DNA of 64,000 nt, taken from NCBI RefSeq assembly GCF_934476685.1, contig NZ_CAKSNX010000002.1, positions 62,001-126,000 of the forward strand, in the 5' to 3' direction. The DNA is from an uncultured Ruminococcus sp. Its GTDB lineage: Bacteria; Bacillota; Clostridia; Oscillospirales; Ruminococcaceae. Each line of letters begins with the position of its first letter. The first letter of the stretch is position 1. The position numbers were made by a program, and so were the translations under genes. Positions 1-8,891 of the stretch are shown one piece after another. Below the pieces are notes generated by a model. The model worked only from the letters and a program-made list of their open reading frames with translations. It ran no database searches and was not told the DNA's origin.

Positions 1-631
1 TTTCGTGTGTCTTTGAATCCCAGAAACGGCAGGTGTCAGGTGAGATCTCGTCTGCAAGGATTATCTGATCGTGGAATCTGCCGAACTCGATCTTGAAGTC
101 GATGAGGTCGATGCCGATGTTCTTGAAGAATCCGAGCATGAACTCATTTACCTTGAAAGCGTACTTTGTGATATCCTCGATCTCCTTTTCAGTAGCAAGG
201 TCAAGACCAAGTGCATAGTACTTATTGATGAATGGGTCGCCGAGATCGTCGTTCTTATAGCTGAATTCAAGTGTAGGCTGCTTGAGCGGAGTACCCTCAG
301 CGATGCCGAGCTTCTTTGAAAAGCTGCCTGCTGCAACGTTTCTTACGATAACTTCGAGAGGAACGATCTCTACCTTCTTAACGATAGTTTCTCTGTCAGA
401 AATTTCTTCAACGAGGTGAGTAGGAACGCCCTCTTTTTCGAGGAGCTTGAACATATAGTTTGTCATCTTGTTGTTGATAACGCCCTTGCCTGCGATAGTA
501 CCCTTCTTTTCGCCGTTGAAAGCGGTAGCATCGTCCTTGTAATCTACGATAACGAGATCAGGATCGTTTGTAGCGTATACCTTCTTAGCCTTGCCCTCAT
601 AGAGCTGTTCTGTCTTTACGATGTTTTCCAT
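1..631 (-). CDS. purC: SAICAR synthase, 3' part cut by window edge
   Basis: Phosphoribosylaminoimidazole-succinocarboxamide synthase, which joins aspartate to CAIR in de novo purine synthesis. The reverse strand reads from ATG at 631 (MENIVKTEQLYEGKAKKVY) with the family hallmarks EGKAKKVY, DDATAFNG, VPLEVIVRNVAAGS and IDFKIEFGR, and is still open at base 1. About 210 of roughly 235-240 residues are present, so only the C-terminus is missing. The SD GGAGG lies about 8 bases upstream. It follows purE by 53 bases on the same strand, giving a purE-purC operon with no visible promoter between the genes. Identification is firm. Confidence 0.96.
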   Translation of the reverse strand, partial: MENIVKTEQLYEGKAKKVYATNDPDLVIVDYKDDATAFNGEKKGTIAGKGVINNKMTNYMFKLLEKEGVPTHLVEEISDRETIVKKVEIVPLEVIVRNVAAGSFSKKLGIAEGTPLKQPTLEFSYKNDDLGDPFINKYYALGLDLATEKEIEDITKYAFKVNEFMLGFFKNIGIDLIDFKIEFGRFHDQIILADEISPDTCRFWDSKTHE

Positions 632-684
632 AATGATATCCTCCGTTTTTAATATATTATCAATAATGTCATTTGATAGCTTTA

Positions 685-1182
685 TCAGATCTCTTTAAGA
701 GTTTCCTGCAGCTTTTTATCCTTTGCAACAACGCCGTCGATCATATCCTGCTTAGCCTTTTCAAGCTGTGAAGCAAGTCCGTCATCTGAAAGCGCAAGCA
801 TCTGGATCGCAAGTATAGCCGCATTCTTTGCGCCGTCGATAGCAACAGTAGCAACAGGTATGCCGCTCGGCATCTGAACGGTAGCGAGAAGTGCGTCAAG
901 TCCGTCAAGGTTAGACGACTTGCATGGTATGCCTATAACAGGCAGAGTTGTGTGACCCGCGATAACGCCCGCAAGGTGAGCAGCCATTCCGGCAGCGCAG
1001 ATGATAACGCCAAAACCGTTAGCCTTTGCGTTAGCGGCAAATCCACAAGCCAGCTGAGGTGTTCTGTGGGCGGACATAACGTGACATTCATAAGGCACTC
1101 CGTAAGCCTTAAGCTCGTCAACAGCCTTTTTAACAACCGGCAGATCGCTGTCTGAACCCATTATTACAGCAACTTTTTTCAA
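685..1182 (-). CDS. purE: N5-CAIR mutase (class I PurE)
   Basis: Converts N5-carboxyaminoimidazole ribonucleotide to CAIR, the step before PurC. The N-terminal VAVIMGSDSDLPVV is the PurE nucleotide-binding signature, followed by SAHRTP and the GMAAHLAGVIAGHTTLPVIGIP region, at about 165 residues as usual for class I. I chose the TTG at 1182 because the SD GGAGGG sits six bases before it; the reading frame extends to another TTG at 1206, but that start would place the SD inside the coding region. The terminator hairpin immediately upstream leaves no room for a separate promoter, so expression must pass through it. Confidence 0.93.
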   Translation of the reverse strand: MKKVAVIMGSDSDLPVVKKAVDELKAYGVPYECHVMSAHRTPQLACGFAANAKANGFGVIICAAGMAAHLAGVIAGHTTLPVIGIPCKSSNLDGLDALLATVQMPSGIPVATVAIDGAKNAAILAIQMLALSDDGLASQLEKAKQDMIDGVVAKDKKLQETLKEI

Positions 1183-1202
1183 TGAAATCCCTCCTATAAA
1201 CA

Positions 1203-1234
1203 ACAAAAAACTGCAACAAACCCGTTGCAGTTTT
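1203..1234 (-). terminator. Intrinsic terminator / attenuator in the purE leader
   Basis: On the minus strand AACTGCAAC, a six-base loop and GTTGCAG form a perfect stem followed by a T run. It ends about 10 bases before the purE Shine-Dalgarno sequence, so it must be conditional for purE to be transcribed from upstream. Confidence 0.75.
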
Positions 1235-1364
1235 AACCAATGTTATACAAAAAAATACAATTTGAGTGCAGAGCGCTAAGACGGTATCCGAGAAGACCCA
1301 GAGATCCGCTGAATGAATATGAAGATAAAGAAAGCGCCGTAAAACTTCTTTCATTTTTGATCAT
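1233..1364 (-). CDS. Possible 43-residue leader ORF upstream of purE
   Basis: The minus strand has an ATG at 1364 preceded by GCGGGAG seven bases away, and reads 43 sense codons (begins MIKNERSFTALSLSSYSF). Its TAA touches the base of the intrinsic terminator before purE. No family is recognised. The position suggests a leader peptide whose translation could affect terminator folding, but composition alone does not prove coding, and it could simply be an open stretch in a structured leader. The SD is predicted to be paired with an upstream segment (see the element at 1371-1443). Confidence 0.35.
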   Translation of the reverse strand: MIKNERSFTALSLSSYSFSGSLGLLGYRLSALHSNCIFLYNIG

Positions 1365-1370
1365 ATAATT

Positions 1371-1443
1371 CTCCCGCTTTGACGGCTGCGCCGCACAGAT
1401 TATAAGCGACTCCGACTTTTTACCCGAATTTTTCAAAAGCGGG
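1371..1443 (-). promoter_or_regulatory. Structured purE leader element
   Basis: On the minus strand CCCGCTTT (1436-1443) pairs perfectly with AAAGCGGG (1373-1380), enclosing an interior with a small CGGC-GCA-GCCG hairpin. The 3' arm overlaps the SD of the 43-codon ORF. I find neither the purine riboswitch core nor a ZTP-type core, so this is an unclassified leader structure, inferred from base pairing only. Confidence 0.4.
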
Positions 1444-1619
1444 CAGGGAATCCTTACATTAATATTGTACAATATAATCAGCGGAATTTCAACACTTTTT
1501 AATATAAAATTTATTATGATTAATATTGAATTTATTGTGAAAATTAACTATGCAGCATTTCACATAGGAGTGCTGTACTGTAAAGAATGTCGGCACTCTC
1601 TGAAAATGCGGTATATGCG

Positions 1620-1850
1620 TTATCTGAAGCTTGTGTTGTGTGGCATTTCGCCGTGTGCAAGCATATCCGTAAGCTCGCTCATCTCACGTCTGCTGCGTAC
1701 ATTTTTTGATGCGTTTATGACATTCTGCTTGTCGGCAGAGTTAAGCTTTGCAAAGTAGTCAAAAGCGAGGGGATTCTGAGCCATAGCCATTGAAAGTCCG
1801 AGAGGGAGGCTCTGTCCCTCAGAATAATTCTTCTTGTCTGAAATGTTCAT
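1620..1850 (-). CDS. Conserved small protein, unknown function
   Basis: Encodes 76 residues, starting MNISDKKNYSEGQSLPLG at ATG 1850 with SD GGGAG eight to nine bases upstream. The middle reads LPLGLSMAMAQNPLAFDYFA, followed by a polar, probably helical segment with NVRSRREMSELTDMLAHGE. There is no signal peptide, membrane segment or cysteine. I have the impression of a small protein family common in Clostridia (a LPLGL..A.AQN..A core and a C-terminal Ser/Arg/Glu helix), but can give no function. It is divergent from rsmA, with about 250 bases between the starts. Confidence 0.7.
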   Translation of the reverse strand: MNISDKKNYSEGQSLPLGLSMAMAQNPLAFDYFAKLNSADKQNVINASKNVRSRREMSELTDMLAHGEMPHNTSFR

Positions 1851-2023
1851 TTATATCAGCTCCCATAAAAAATTTCCCGGGAAATATCCCGATACCGCTA
1901 TTTTTCCCTGTCAAAAAGTTCTTTATACTTGGAAAATATTTCGGAAATTGTTTTAATTAAAAGTTGGCTGTGCTTGACATTTTAAACATTTGTTAAAAAT
2001 GCCGTAAAAGTGGTGAAATCGTA

Positions 2024-2052
2024 TTGACAGAATCATTTTTAAATGTTAAAAT
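2024..2052 (+). promoter_or_regulatory. Sigma-A-type promoter for rsmA
   Basis: TTGACA (2024-2029), a 17-base spacer and TAAAAT (2047-2052), about 50 bases before the rsmA start. Confidence 0.6.
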
Positions 2053-2102
2053 ATTATTGACTATTTTTTATGTAAATCTCAATTTTTAAGGACGGTGTGC
2101 AG

Positions 2103-2981
2103 ATGGATAATCTGTCGAATATTGGTGTTATCAAGGACGTTCTGGAGCGGCATAATTTCACATTTTCAAAGGCTCTGGGACAGAATTTTCTTATAAATCC
2201 TTCAGTATGCCCGAAAATAGCCGAAATGGGCAATGCGAAAAAAGGCTTCGGCGTAATAGAGATAGGCACAGGCATAGGCGTTCTGACCAATGAGCTGGCT
2301 AAAAGAGCGGACAAGGTCGTGGCTATCGAGATAGATGACAGGCTGCTGCCTGTTCTTGAAGAAACTCTTGCTGAATATGATAATGTAAAGGTAATAAATG
2401 CAGACGTTATGAAAACCGATCTTCATAAGATAATTGATGAAGAGTTTAAAGGTCTTGACGTGGCGGTCTGCGCAAATTTACCATACTATATAACCTCGCC
2501 TATACTTATGATGCTCCTTGAAGAGCGTCTGCCTATAAAATCTGTAACTGTAATGGTGCAGAAAGAGGCTGCCGCAAGGCTGTGCGCTCCTATGGGTACA
2601 AGAGATATGGGTGCGGTAACGGTGGCGGTGAACTATTTCTCCACACCTAAAATACTTTTTAACGTTTCAAGGGGCAGTTTTATGCCTTCACCGAACGTTG
2701 ACAGCTGCGTAATGCGTTTTGATATAAATGAGAAAACTCCTGAAGGAGTTACAGATGAAAAATTCTTTTTCAGAGTTGCAAGGGGAGCGTTCTCGCAGCG
2801 CAGAAAAACGCTTGCCAACTCGGTTTCATCGTCAATGAAAATCGATAAGGCGTACGTGCTTGAGGCCATCTCAAAAAGCGGTCTGAAAGCAGATGTAAGA
2901 CCTGAAAAGCTTTCTATGGAGGAGCTTATATCATTCTCTGAAAATCTGCTCTCTGCTGTGAACTCAAAAGGTCAGCAATAA
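2103..2981 (+). CDS. rsmA: 16S rRNA dimethyladenosine methyltransferase
   Basis: KsgA/RsmA dimethylates two adjacent adenosines near the 3' end of 16S rRNA with S-adenosylmethionine, late in 30S assembly. Visible motifs are KALGQNFLIN near the N-terminus, the SAM loop VIEIGTGIGVLT, the acidic VVAIEID, and the catalytic NLPYYITSPI. At 292 residues it has the normal length, including the C-terminal rRNA-binding domain. The ATG at 2103 lies 10 bases after AAGGA; a GTG at 2097 would add two residues and cannot be excluded. spoIIE follows after about 100 bases on the same strand. Confidence 0.95.
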   Translation: MDNLSNIGVIKDVLERHNFTFSKALGQNFLINPSVCPKIAEMGNAKKGFGVIEIGTGIGVLTNELAKRADKVVAIEIDDRLLPVLEETLAEYDNVKVINADVMKTDLHKIIDEEFKGLDVAVCANLPYYITSPILMMLLEERLPIKSVTVMVQKEAAARLCAPMGTRDMGAVTVAVNYFSTPKILFNVSRGSFMPSPNVDSCVMRFDINEKTPEGVTDEKFFFRVARGAFSQRRKTLANSVSSSMKIDKAYVLEAISKSGLKADVRPEKLSMEELISFSENLLSAVNSKGQQ

Positions 2982-3085
2982 GGCTCTTTTCGGGACAGCT
3001 GTGCTTTGATGCGACATTTTTCACATACCGATAATGTTAGAATATATTTGTTTTAATTATTATCAATATCAAGGATGTGGTAAAT

Positions 3086-5407
3086 GTGTCGGCTAATCTC
3101 AAAGACGATCTCAGGGACGGTAAAAAATCAGTATTTAAGCGAAAGTCAGCACAAGGGCATAAGCATAAGGCTCTTGAAAGACTTTTGGGGATATTCGCAA
3201 GTGCGGCTGCGGCTTTTGTAACAGGGCTTGCAACTGTGCTGGGATTTCCGTCATATATGTGTGTGGCTGTGGCTGCGCTTTCGGGGAACTTCATAATCCC
3301 TGCTTTTATCGGTGCAGCTCTTGCCTTTGTTTTCAAAGGTTCTTTTGAGGGCGGGATAATCCAGCTTTGTTCCATACTTGTCATAGCGGCGCTCAGAGCG
3401 GTCAATCCCCTTGGAGAGCATAGGGACGAGCCGATGTATATGGCGCTAATGACTGCCGGATCGCTCATGCTTTTCGGCTGTGTGATGTCGGCGGCTGTTC
3501 CGTCAGATGTGTATACCGCTTCAATGCGTATGATAAATTCGCTGCTCTGCGGCTGTGTCGTTTTTATAGCAAGAACGATCTACGTCAGCAGGAGCAGAAA
3601 AGGCGTTTATGACCTTACGGGAATAAACGGCGTATTCATTTCTATTATTTACATAATGCTTATTTCGTCGCTTTCGTCGGTGTCGGCATTTTCTTTCAAT
3701 GCAGGCCGCATATTCGGAGTTTTTATCCTTTTGCAGGCTGTGAGAAAATACCGTGGACTTGGCGGAGCGGTCATCGGAGCGCTTACCGCCTGCGGAGTGC
3801 TGATATGCGAGCCTGAGCTTTCAAGAAATACGCTCCTGCTTGCGGCATCTGGACTTATCTGCGGAGCGTTCATTCAGTTCGGCACACTGCTGACTGTACT
3901 TGTTTTTCTGGCAGCGTCGCTTCTCAGTCTTGTTGCTGTGGGAGTGAATGGAGATACATACTGTATGTTTGCTGATCTTGTGACAGGTTCGGCTCTGTTT
4001 ATTGCAGTGCCTGTACAGGTCATAAAGAAATTCGGCAAGAAGATATCAGGATTCAGAAGTTCACTTGATATAGTGGGACAGACTACCTCTTCAAGGCTTG
4101 CTCTTGCAGGGGATACGCTGGGCGGCATACGTCATCAGCTTGAAATGGTGACGAATGCAATGGATAAACGCTGTGCGGCAAGATCTGTTGCAGATGATGT
4201 GAAAAGATGCGTCTGCAATGAATGTTCAGCCTGCGATTTCTGTTTTGGAAAGTCAGATATGGGCGGCAGAGCGTTTTTCAGATTTGAACAGCTGTGTACA
4301 GTCCACGGCGGCATTGATCCTCAGCAGGTGAGGCAGGAGCTTAAATGCTGTGCAAAGCCTGAGACAGTGGCGGCGGCTTTCACCGATCTTTACGCAAGAC
4401 TTGTGGAGGAAAAATCCGAAAATATCCGAATGAGGGAGCTGAGAGGATTTCTCAATGAACAGCTTTCTTCCATGGAGGATATACTGAACGATCTTTCTTT
4501 CCGCTCATCTCAGGTGAGGAACATAGACCCTGCGCTGTCGGCAAAACTAAAGGATTATTTTGCTTCTGTTGGTTCAAGAGGAGCAAAAGCCTGCGTTTAT
4601 GTAGACGAAAATCTTTGCAGACGTGCCGATGTCTTTGTAACTTCAGGGTTCAGCGGTGATATTGTCAGGATAACGGCGGCGGTATCTTCGATACTCGACT
4701 GCGATATGGGTATGCCTGACGTGCTTAGCCATGACGGACTGACAAGGATATCTTTTGCGGAACTTGCGTCATACACCGTCACAACTGCCAGCTTTACAGC
4801 CTCGGCAGGAGAGGAATACTCTGGTGACAGTTTTGATGTATTCGATCTCAACGGCAGCGAAAAATATATCCTGCTGTCAGACGGAATGGGTACAGGCAAA
4901 CGTGCAAGGCTGGATTCTGTATTCACAGTGAGTCTTGCAAAAAAGCTTATCTGTTCGGGCATCTCAATGAGTACAGCTCACAGGCTTATAAATTCTATGC
5001 TCAGGGTCAAAGGCTGGGAGGAATCCTTTGCCACTATGGACCTTATGAAGATAGACCTTAACGGCGCTTGTGCAAAGCTGCTGAAATCGGGAGCAGTTCA
5101 GAGCAGATTATGCCGTGACGGAAGCGTCAGCCGCATAGGCGGTCAGGCTTATCCGGCAGGAATATTGCCCGACTGCATACCGAATGTAACCGAGATAAAG
5201 CTTTTTGACGGCGATATGATCGTTATGACTTCTGACGGAGCTGATGATGAAACCGCCGACGAAATAGCTATGATAGCCGCAGAAAACAGCGGTGAGGATC
5301 TTGAAAAGCTTGTCAGAAAAATGGGCGAAACTGCCCTGTATAACAGCAAAAACAAGGACGATCTTACCATTATTGCCGCAAGAATAACGGCAGGCTGTGA
5401 TGAATAA
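3086..5407 (+). CDS. spoIIE: Stage II sporulation protein E
   Basis: SpoIIE is a membrane-anchored PP2C-type serine phosphatase that dephosphorylates SpoIIAA and so activates sigma-F in the forespore. The protein has about 773 residues. Roughly residues 45-325 carry about ten hydrophobic segments. A Cys-rich middle region (CVCNECSACDFC) follows, and the C-terminal 200 residues form the phosphatase, with the motifs GEEYSGDSF, LLSDGMGTGKRA and MTSDGADD. The frame can begin at GTG 3077, but AAGGA at 3071 leaves only one base; GTG at 3086 has better spacing. Its presence implies a sporulation-capable or recently sporulating lineage. Confidence 0.93.
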   Translation: MSANLKDDLRDGKKSVFKRKSAQGHKHKALERLLGIFASAAAAFVTGLATVLGFPSYMCVAVAALSGNFIIPAFIGAALAFVFKGSFEGGIIQLCSILVIAALRAVNPLGEHRDEPMYMALMTAGSLMLFGCVMSAAVPSDVYTASMRMINSLLCGCVVFIARTIYVSRSRKGVYDLTGINGVFISIIYIMLISSLSSVSAFSFNAGRIFGVFILLQAVRKYRGLGGAVIGALTACGVLICEPELSRNTLLLAASGLICGAFIQFGTLLTVLVFLAASLLSLVAVGVNGDTYCMFADLVTGSALFIAVPVQVIKKFGKKISGFRSSLDIVGQTTSSRLALAGDTLGGIRHQLEMVTNAMDKRCAARSVADDVKRCVCNECSACDFCFGKSDMGGRAFFRFEQLCTVHGGIDPQQVRQELKCCAKPETVAAAFTDLYARLVEEKSENIRMRELRGFLNEQLSSMEDILNDLSFRSSQVRNIDPALSAKLKDYFASVGSRGAKACVYVDENLCRRADVFVTSGFSGDIVRITAAVSSILDCDMGMPDVLSHDGLTRISFAELASYTVTTASFTASAGEEYSGDSFDVFDLNGSEKYILLSDGMGTGKRARLDSVFTVSLAKKLICSGISMSTAHRLINSMLRVKGWEESFATMDLMKIDLNGACAKLLKSGAVQSRLCRDGSVSRIGGQAYPAGILPDCIPNVTEIKLFDGDMIVMTSDGADDETADEIAMIAAENSGEDLEKLVRKMGETALYNSKNKDDLTIIAARITAGCDE

Positions 5408-5508
5408 AAGCTATTAATATATTTAATTAATATATTAACTGAAATATGCATATTGCATAAAATATACGGTTTAAATATGTGAGAAACTGAGAATGGTCAC
5501 TAAACTAC

Positions 5509-5537
5509 TTGAAAAAATGTTCAAAAAAGGTTAAAAT
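5509..5537 (+). promoter_or_regulatory. Promoter of the glycogen operon
   Basis: TTGAAA (5509-5514), a 17-base spacer and TAAAAT (5532-5537), about 50 bases before glgB, which has a strong SD (AAAGGAGG). Confidence 0.65.
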
Positions 5538-5588
5538 ATAATTGTAGTAAAATATACGCATTGCGTGTATTGCAAAGGAGGCTGAATT

Positions 5589-7634
5589 ATGATAGATCAG
5601 ATCCCTAAGGATTATGAGATACCGCTGTATCTTTTCCATAACGGCACCAACTATGAAACATACAGATTTCTTGGCTGCCATAAGGGCGAAAAGAACGGCG
5701 AAAAAGGATATTACTTCCGTGTGTGGGCTGCACACGCTGAAAGCGTATCTGTAACAGGAGATTTCAATAACTGGGACGATACCGCAGATCCGATGGAACT
5801 GATAGCTGATTCACAGGTGTGGGAGTGCTTTATAAAAGGACTCAAGACCTATGATACATATAAATACTGCATAAAAGGCTGTGACGGAAAAACTCACTAT
5901 AAGGCTGACCCTTACGGAACGCATATGGAGGTAAATCCGCAGACAGGCTCAAAGGTGTTCGATATAGACGAATATCTGTGGAGCGATAAGAAATGGCAGG
6001 ACGAACGTGCGAAAAAGGACATTTACGGCTGCCCGATGAATATTTATGAGGTACATCTCAACTCGTGGAAGACCTGTGAGGACGGAAAGTATTTCTCATA
6101 TGTTCGCTTTGCAGATATGATAATCCCATATCTGAAAGAAATGGGTTATACACACGTTGAATTTATGCCGCTGGCGGAATTTCCGTTTGACGGTTCATGG
6201 GGTTATCAGGGCATAGGCTACTTTGCTCCGACTTCACGTTTCGGCACACCTTACGACTTTATGAAAATGATAGATCTCTTCCATTTGGCAGGAATATCAG
6301 TCATACTCGACTGGGTACCTGCACATTTTCCGAGAGATGAGGCAGGTCTGTTTGAATTTGACGGCGGTCCTGCATATGAATATGATGATCCGAGGAAGAG
6401 CGACCACAGATCGTGGGGTACAAGAGTGTTTGACTATTCAAAGGGAGAGGTAAAATCATTCCTTATATCAAATGCGCTGTACTGGATAGAAAAATATCAT
6501 ATCGACGGACTAAGAGTTGACGCAGTTGCCTCTATGCTGTATCTTGATTACGACAGACGTGACGGTGAGTGGACGCCTAACAAGTTCGGCGGACATGAAA
6601 ATCTTGAGGCAGTGGATTTCTTCCGTGAGCTGAATACTGCGGTCTTTGCAAGAAATCCAAATACACTTATGATAGCCGAGGAATCTACCGCATGGCCTAT
6701 GGTTACAAAGCCTGTCAGCGACGGCGGTCTTGGTTTCAACTTCAAGTGGAACATGGGCTGGATGAACGATATGCTCAAATATATGGCATACGATCCGATC
6801 GACAGAGCGTTCCACCACGATATGCTGACATTCTCGTTCTTCTATGCTTTTTCAGAGAATTTCATACTTCCGATCTCTCATGATGAAGTCGTTCATGGAA
6901 AAGCGTCCCTTGTGAACAAGATGTTCGGTTCGGACGTTGACGCAAAGTTTAAGCAGTGCAAGCTGTTTACAGCTTATATGATGGCTCATCCGGGCAAAAA
7001 GCTTATGTTTATGGGTACTGAGTTCGCTCAGTTCAGAGAGTGGGATTATGAGAACGGACTGGAATGGTTCTTGGTCGATGAGTATGAAAATCACCGCAAC
7101 TATCAGAAGTTTTCTAAAAACCTCAACCATTTTTACCTCGATCATCCTCAGCTCTGGCAGAGGGATTTCGATTGGGGCGGATTCAGCTGGATCGCCAATG
7201 ACGATTTCAAGCAGAGCATCATAATATTCAGACGTTTCGATATGAAGGGTGACGAGATAATCGTTGTCTGCAACTTTGTACCTGTTGAAAGGAGATCCTA
7301 TTGCTTCGGAGTTCCTTACGAGGGTAAATATACTGAAGTTTTCAACTCATCATCTGAGGACGGATCACCGTGTACAAACGGTACAGTCAAGTCGCAGAAT
7401 GTGGGTATGCACGGCTTTGAACAGTCGATTTGCGTCGATGTCCCTGCTTTCTCATGTATGTATTTCACAGTAAAGAAAGCTCCTGAGAAAAAGAAGGCAA
7501 AGAGCGAAAAGACAGACAAGGCTGAAAAGTCAGGAAAGAAAACAGATCATAAACCTGCTGCAAAAACATCTTCAAAAAAGACTGTTAAGGCAGTAAAGGC
7601 AGTTAAGAAGTCCGCAGCTGAAAAGGCTGATTAA
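5589..7634 (+). CDS. glgB: 1,4-alpha-glucan branching enzyme with basic tail
   Basis: Transfers alpha-1,4 segments to alpha-1,6 positions during glycogen synthesis. The N-terminal CBM48-like domain (VWAAHAESVSVTGDFNNW) is followed by the GH13 barrel, with WVPAHFP, DGLRVDAVASM (nucleophile Asp), MIAEEST (acid/base Glu) and LPISHDEVVHGK. Residues 629-681 form an unusual tail of Lys, Ala, Ser and Thr with no hydrophobic residues except Val, which is absent from ordinary GlgB. It starts the glgB-glgC-glgD-glgA operon and has 37 bases to glgC. Confidence 0.95.
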   Translation: MIDQIPKDYEIPLYLFHNGTNYETYRFLGCHKGEKNGEKGYYFRVWAAHAESVSVTGDFNNWDDTADPMELIADSQVWECFIKGLKTYDTYKYCIKGCDGKTHYKADPYGTHMEVNPQTGSKVFDIDEYLWSDKKWQDERAKKDIYGCPMNIYEVHLNSWKTCEDGKYFSYVRFADMIIPYLKEMGYTHVEFMPLAEFPFDGSWGYQGIGYFAPTSRFGTPYDFMKMIDLFHLAGISVILDWVPAHFPRDEAGLFEFDGGPAYEYDDPRKSDHRSWGTRVFDYSKGEVKSFLISNALYWIEKYHIDGLRVDAVASMLYLDYDRRDGEWTPNKFGGHENLEAVDFFRELNTAVFARNPNTLMIAEESTAWPMVTKPVSDGGLGFNFKWNMGWMNDMLKYMAYDPIDRAFHHDMLTFSFFYAFSENFILPISHDEVVHGKASLVNKMFGSDVDAKFKQCKLFTAYMMAHPGKKLMFMGTEFAQFREWDYENGLEWFLVDEYENHRNYQKFSKNLNHFYLDHPQLWQRDFDWGGFSWIANDDFKQSIIIFRRFDMKGDEIIVVCNFVPVERRSYCFGVPYEGKYTEVFNSSSEDGSPCTNGTVKSQNVGMHGFEQSICVDVPAFSCMYFTVKKAPEKKKAKSEKTDKAEKSGKKTDHKPAAKTSSKKTVKAVKAVKKSAAEKAD

Positions 7635-7671
7635 ATATGTGACAAAAATTAATATTGGTGGGTGAATTATT

Positions 7672-8874
7672 ATGTTCAACAAGAAAGAATGTGTTGCAAT
7701 GCTGCTGGCAGGCGGTCAGGGAAGCCGTCTTTATGCCCTTACGCAGGACGTTGCAAAACCTGCAGTGCCGTTCGGCGCTAAGTATCGTATCATCGATTTC
7801 CCTCTGTCAAACTGTATCAATTCAGGTATTGATACGGTAGGCGTACTGACTCAGTATCAGCCGCTGGTACTCAATGAGTATATCGGCAACGGTCAGCCAT
7901 GGGACCTCGACAGAATACACGGCGGAGTTCATGTGCTGCCTCCATATCAGAAGGCAAGCGGAGCTGACTGGTATTCAGGTACAGCAAATGCTATCTATCA
8001 GAATATTGCATTCGTTGACAGATATGATCCTGAGTATGTAGTTGTACTTTCAGGTGACCATATCTATAAAATGGATTACAATAAAATGCTCAACTATCAT
8101 AAGGAAAAGAACGCTGACGCTACTATCGCCGTTCTCGATGTTCCTAAGGAAGAGGCTTCACGTTTCGGCATCATGATAACCGACGATGAGGACAACATCA
8201 TCGACTTCGAGGAAAAGCCTAAGAACCCACGTTCAACACTTGCTTCAATGGGTATCTACATATTCACATGGAAGAAGCTCAAGGCTTATCTTATCGCTAA
8301 TGAAAACGATAAGGACGCAAGCAAGGACTTCGGTAAGAATATCATTCCTGATATGAGAGAAGCAGGCGAAAAGCTGGTTGCATACCGCTTCGACGGTTAC
8401 TGGAAGGATGTCGGAACTATCGACTCACTCTGGGAAGCTAATATGGACCTTATCAATCCGAATATCCCTATCGACCTTTATGATACAAGCTGGAAGATCT
8501 ATTCAAGAAACCCTGTTCTGCCTCCTCAGAGCATCGGAAAGAACGCAGAGATACAGAACTCTATGGTAACAGAGGGTTGTGTGATCGACGGTTCTGTTGA
8601 CTTCTCGATGATCTCAGACGGCGTTACAGTTGAAGAGGGCGCAGTTGTAAGCGACTCGATCCTTATGCCGGGCGCAGTTGTAAAGAAGGGCGCTAAGGTA
8701 GAATATGCTATCGTTGGCGAAAATTCCGTTATCGGTGAAAATGCACAGATAGGCGCAAGACCTGAAACTATCGAAGACAAGGATTCATGGGGCGTTGCTG
8801 TTGTAGGAAACAATCTTATGATCTCTGCGGACAGCGTTGTTGCTCCAAAGGATATCATCTATAAAAATATGTAG
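7672..8874 (+). CDS. glgC: Glucose-1-phosphate adenylyltransferase, catalytic subunit
   Basis: Makes ADP-glucose from ATP and glucose-1-phosphate. The N-terminal CVAMLLAGGQGSRLYALT is the nucleotidyltransferase signature, followed by KPAVPFGAKYRIIDFPLSNC, the catalytic VVLSGDHIYKMDY and the sugar-phosphate site FEEKPKNP. The C-terminal third is a left-handed beta-helix of hexapeptide repeats. At 400 residues it is full length. The ATG at 7672 follows GGTGGGTG. It pairs with glgD 17 bases downstream, as in Firmicutes where GlgC and GlgD form a hetero-oligomer. Confidence 0.97.
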   Translation: MFNKKECVAMLLAGGQGSRLYALTQDVAKPAVPFGAKYRIIDFPLSNCINSGIDTVGVLTQYQPLVLNEYIGNGQPWDLDRIHGGVHVLPPYQKASGADWYSGTANAIYQNIAFVDRYDPEYVVVLSGDHIYKMDYNKMLNYHKEKNADATIAVLDVPKEEASRFGIMITDDEDNIIDFEEKPKNPRSTLASMGIYIFTWKKLKAYLIANENDKDASKDFGKNIIPDMREAGEKLVAYRFDGYWKDVGTIDSLWEANMDLINPNIPIDLYDTSWKIYSRNPVLPPQSIGKNAEIQNSMVTEGCVIDGSVDFSMISDGVTVEEGAVVSDSILMPGAVVKKGAKVEYAIVGENSVIGENAQIGARPETIEDKDSWGVAVVGNNLMISADSVVAPKDIIYKNM

Positions 8875-8891
8875 AAAGGACCGAGTAAACT

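Noticed and set aside
71..652. Plus-strand ORFs over the first 650 bases
   Set aside because: They are shadows of purC on the minus strand.
1235..1480. Known purine riboswitch in the purE leader
   Set aside because: The conserved purine-riboswitch loops and ZTP or PRPP cores could not be found on the minus strand.
1465..1758. 97-residue plus-strand ORF
   Set aside because: It lies antisense to the small protein gene at 1620-1850, which has a better SD and composition.
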